DNA from: JBEVOS01 sp964564595
GTDB lineage: Bacteria > Pseudomonadota > Alphaproteobacteria > Caulobacterales > Aquidulcibacteraceae
Direction of reading: 5' to 3'
Assembly (NCBI GenBank): GCA_964564595.1
Contig: CAZMCA010000075.1
Span: 1-15,309 of the forward strand
Length of the DNA: 15,309 nt
Below the pieces are notes generated by a model. The model had not been told where the DNA came from and made no database searches. It saw nothing but the letters and a program-made list of their open reading frames with translations. The position numbers and the translations under genes are program-made. Positions within the stretch are counted from its first letter, which is position 1; each line of letters begins with the position of its first letter. Of the stretch, positions 14,554 to 15,309 are shown piece by piece.

Positions 14554-15057
14554 TCAGCCGGCCGGTTCCGGGTCCAGGGCGGCCAGCAAGGCGGCCGGCG
14601 AGCATCCCGTTACCGGGTGGCGCCAGTCCGGCGCGATTTCCGCCAGGGGCCCCAGCACGAACCGGCGCTGGTGGAGCCGCGGGTGCGGCAGGGTCAGCCC
14701 AGGGCTCTCCTGCACCACCCCGTCCAGGTCCAGCAGGTCCAGATCCAACGTCCTGGCGGCCCATAGTTCCCGCCGCTCGCGGCCAAACCGGCGCTCCACG
14801 GCCATCAGCAGGGCCAACGTCTCCTCCGGCGTGCGCCCGCCCACATCGGCGGCCAGCGCCGCGTTGGCGTAGTCCGGCTGATCGCTGGGGGGCCACGCCG
14901 GCGTCGTCCAGACGCTGGAACGGACCTCCACCGCCAGCCCCGCCTCCTCGAGCGCCGCCACCGCCGCGTCGAGCAGCGCCGCGCCGGCGAGCCCGCCGAA
15001 CGGCAGGTTCGAGCCAAGCGCAATCAGCGCGATGCGTTTTCCGTCTCCACGCGGCAT
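14554..15057 (-). CDS. folK: 2-amino-4-hydroxy-6-hydroxymethyldihydropteridine pyrophosphokinase
   Basis: FolK (HPPK) transfers pyrophosphate from ATP to 6-hydroxymethyl-7,8-dihydropterin, a step of folate synthesis. The 167-residue product shows RIALIALGSNLPFGG near the N-terminus, VWTTPAWPPSDQPDYANAAL, the metal-binding ARTLDLDLLDLDG and LTLPHPRLHQRRFVLGPLAEI. All are family motifs with the two catalytic aspartates in place. I chose the ATG at 15055-15057 (MPRGDGKRIAL). The open frame continues 80 codons upstream, but that part is unlike the family and overlaps the divergent glycosylase gene. A weak GAGCGG precedes the ATG. It ends 82 bases before rpoZ. Confidence 0.93.
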   Translation of the reverse strand: MPRGDGKRIALIALGSNLPFGGLAGAALLDAAVAALEEAGLAVEVRSSVWTTPAWPPSDQPDYANAALAADVGGRTPEETLALLMAVERRFGRERRELWAARTLDLDLLDLDGVVQESPGLTLPHPRLHQRRFVLGPLAEIAPDWRHPVTGCSPAALLAALDPEPAG

Positions 15058-15066
15058 AAGCCGCTC

Positions 15067-15309
15067 ATGCCATCCGCGCCCGCCCCAAATCCAGAGCCCG
15101 CGCCTGAACCGCCAAAGGATTGCCCGCTCTGCCCGCGCCTCGTTGCGTACCGGGAGGCCAACGCGCGCACTGAGCCAACATGGTTCAACGGCCCCGCACC
15201 CTCCTTCGGCCCTGCCGACGCCAAGCTCCTCGTTGCTGGCCTCGCGCCCGGCCGCACCGGCGCAAACCGCACCGGCCCTTCCGTGATGAAGCGCCACTTC
15301 TCCGCGCCG
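15067..15309 (+). CDS. Family 5 (UDGb-like) uracil-DNA glycosylase, N-terminal part (partial, possible frameshift)
   Basis: Uracil-DNA glycosylases remove uracil from DNA and begin base-excision repair. From the ATG at 15067, 81 codons are visible. A Pro-rich start leads to DCPLCPRLVAYREAN, whose cysteines match the iron-sulfur ligands of families 4 and 5. Next come TWFNGPAPSFG and the motif GLAPGRTGANRTG, typical of family 5. After GANRTG the open frame reads PSVMKRHFSAP, which does not fit. The next frame reads PFRDEAPLLRA, which resembles the expected RPFTGDxAGxLL. A frameshift, sequencing error or divergence near 15275 is therefore likely. The gene runs off the window. Its start is nine bases from the folK start on the other strand and has no visible ribosome-binding site. 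Confidence 0.82.
   Translation, partial: MPSAPAPNPEPAPEPPKDCPLCPRLVAYREANARTEPTWFNGPAPSFGPADAKLLVAGLAPGRTGANRTGPSVMKRHFSAP

Noticed and set aside
15058..15297. Longer folK with an 80-residue N-terminal extension
   Set aside because: The extension is unlike HPPK, while the ATG at 15057 directly precedes the conserved RIALIALGSN. The DNA upstream encodes the divergent glycosylase.
1..15309. CRISPR array, tRNA or rRNA genes, insertion sequence, phage or attachment sites, defence island
   Set aside because: No regularly spaced repeats, cloverleaf-like segments, transposase motifs or defence-protein motifs were seen. Nearly all the DNA is accounted for by the listed genes.

Overview
This window looks like chromosomal DNA of a high-GC alphaproteobacterium, probably in or near Caulobacterales/Hyphomonadaceae. 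The assignment rests on a strong G/C bias at third codon positions, on the gene order pyrE-pdxJ-acpS-lepB-rnc-era-recO-parC and rpoZ-RSH, and on a CHASE3 hybrid kinase and TadE/TadG proteins of a type common in that class. No sequence search could be run, so the taxonomy is inference. Start codons are diverse: GTG for rnc, the kinase and RSH, and TTG for rpoZ.

Positions 1-5526 hold a compact minus-strand block of housekeeping genes, transcribed from pyrE towards parC. pyrE makes orotidylate for pyrimidine synthesis, pdxJ makes pyridoxine phosphate, and acpS activates acyl carrier protein. lepB cleaves signal peptides, rnc processes rRNA, era checks 30S assembly, recO acts in recombinational repair, and parC decatenates chromosomes. 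Most junctions are 4- to 8-base overlaps or gaps of a few bases, which suggests an operon. parC is cut off by the window edge and crossed by a 10-N assembly gap that breaks its frame artificially.

Positions 5527-11721 look like an accessory insert. It holds two plus-strand genes, a lipoprotein-type M3 metallopeptidase and a CHASE3 hybrid histidine kinase. These run head-on into a minus-strand TadE/TadG pair of pilus-associated envelope proteins. The kinase and tadG stop codons share one CTAG. No Flp pilin, secretion ATPase or prepilin peptidase is present here.

Positions 11722-15057 are again minus-strand housekeeping genes: folK (folate synthesis), rpoZ (RNA polymerase omega) and a bifunctional (p)ppGpp synthetase/hydrolase whose GTG start directly abuts the rpoZ stop. 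A 14-bp perfect palindrome overlaps a candidate rpoZ promoter. At the right edge a family-5 uracil-DNA glycosylase gene starts divergently, only 9 bases from the folK start, and its last visible codons look frame-shifted relative to the family.

I found no CRISPR array, tRNA, rRNA, IS element, prophage or clear defence system. The least explained parts are the orphan TadE/TadG pair with its neighbouring sensor kinase, and the palindrome ahead of rpoZ.
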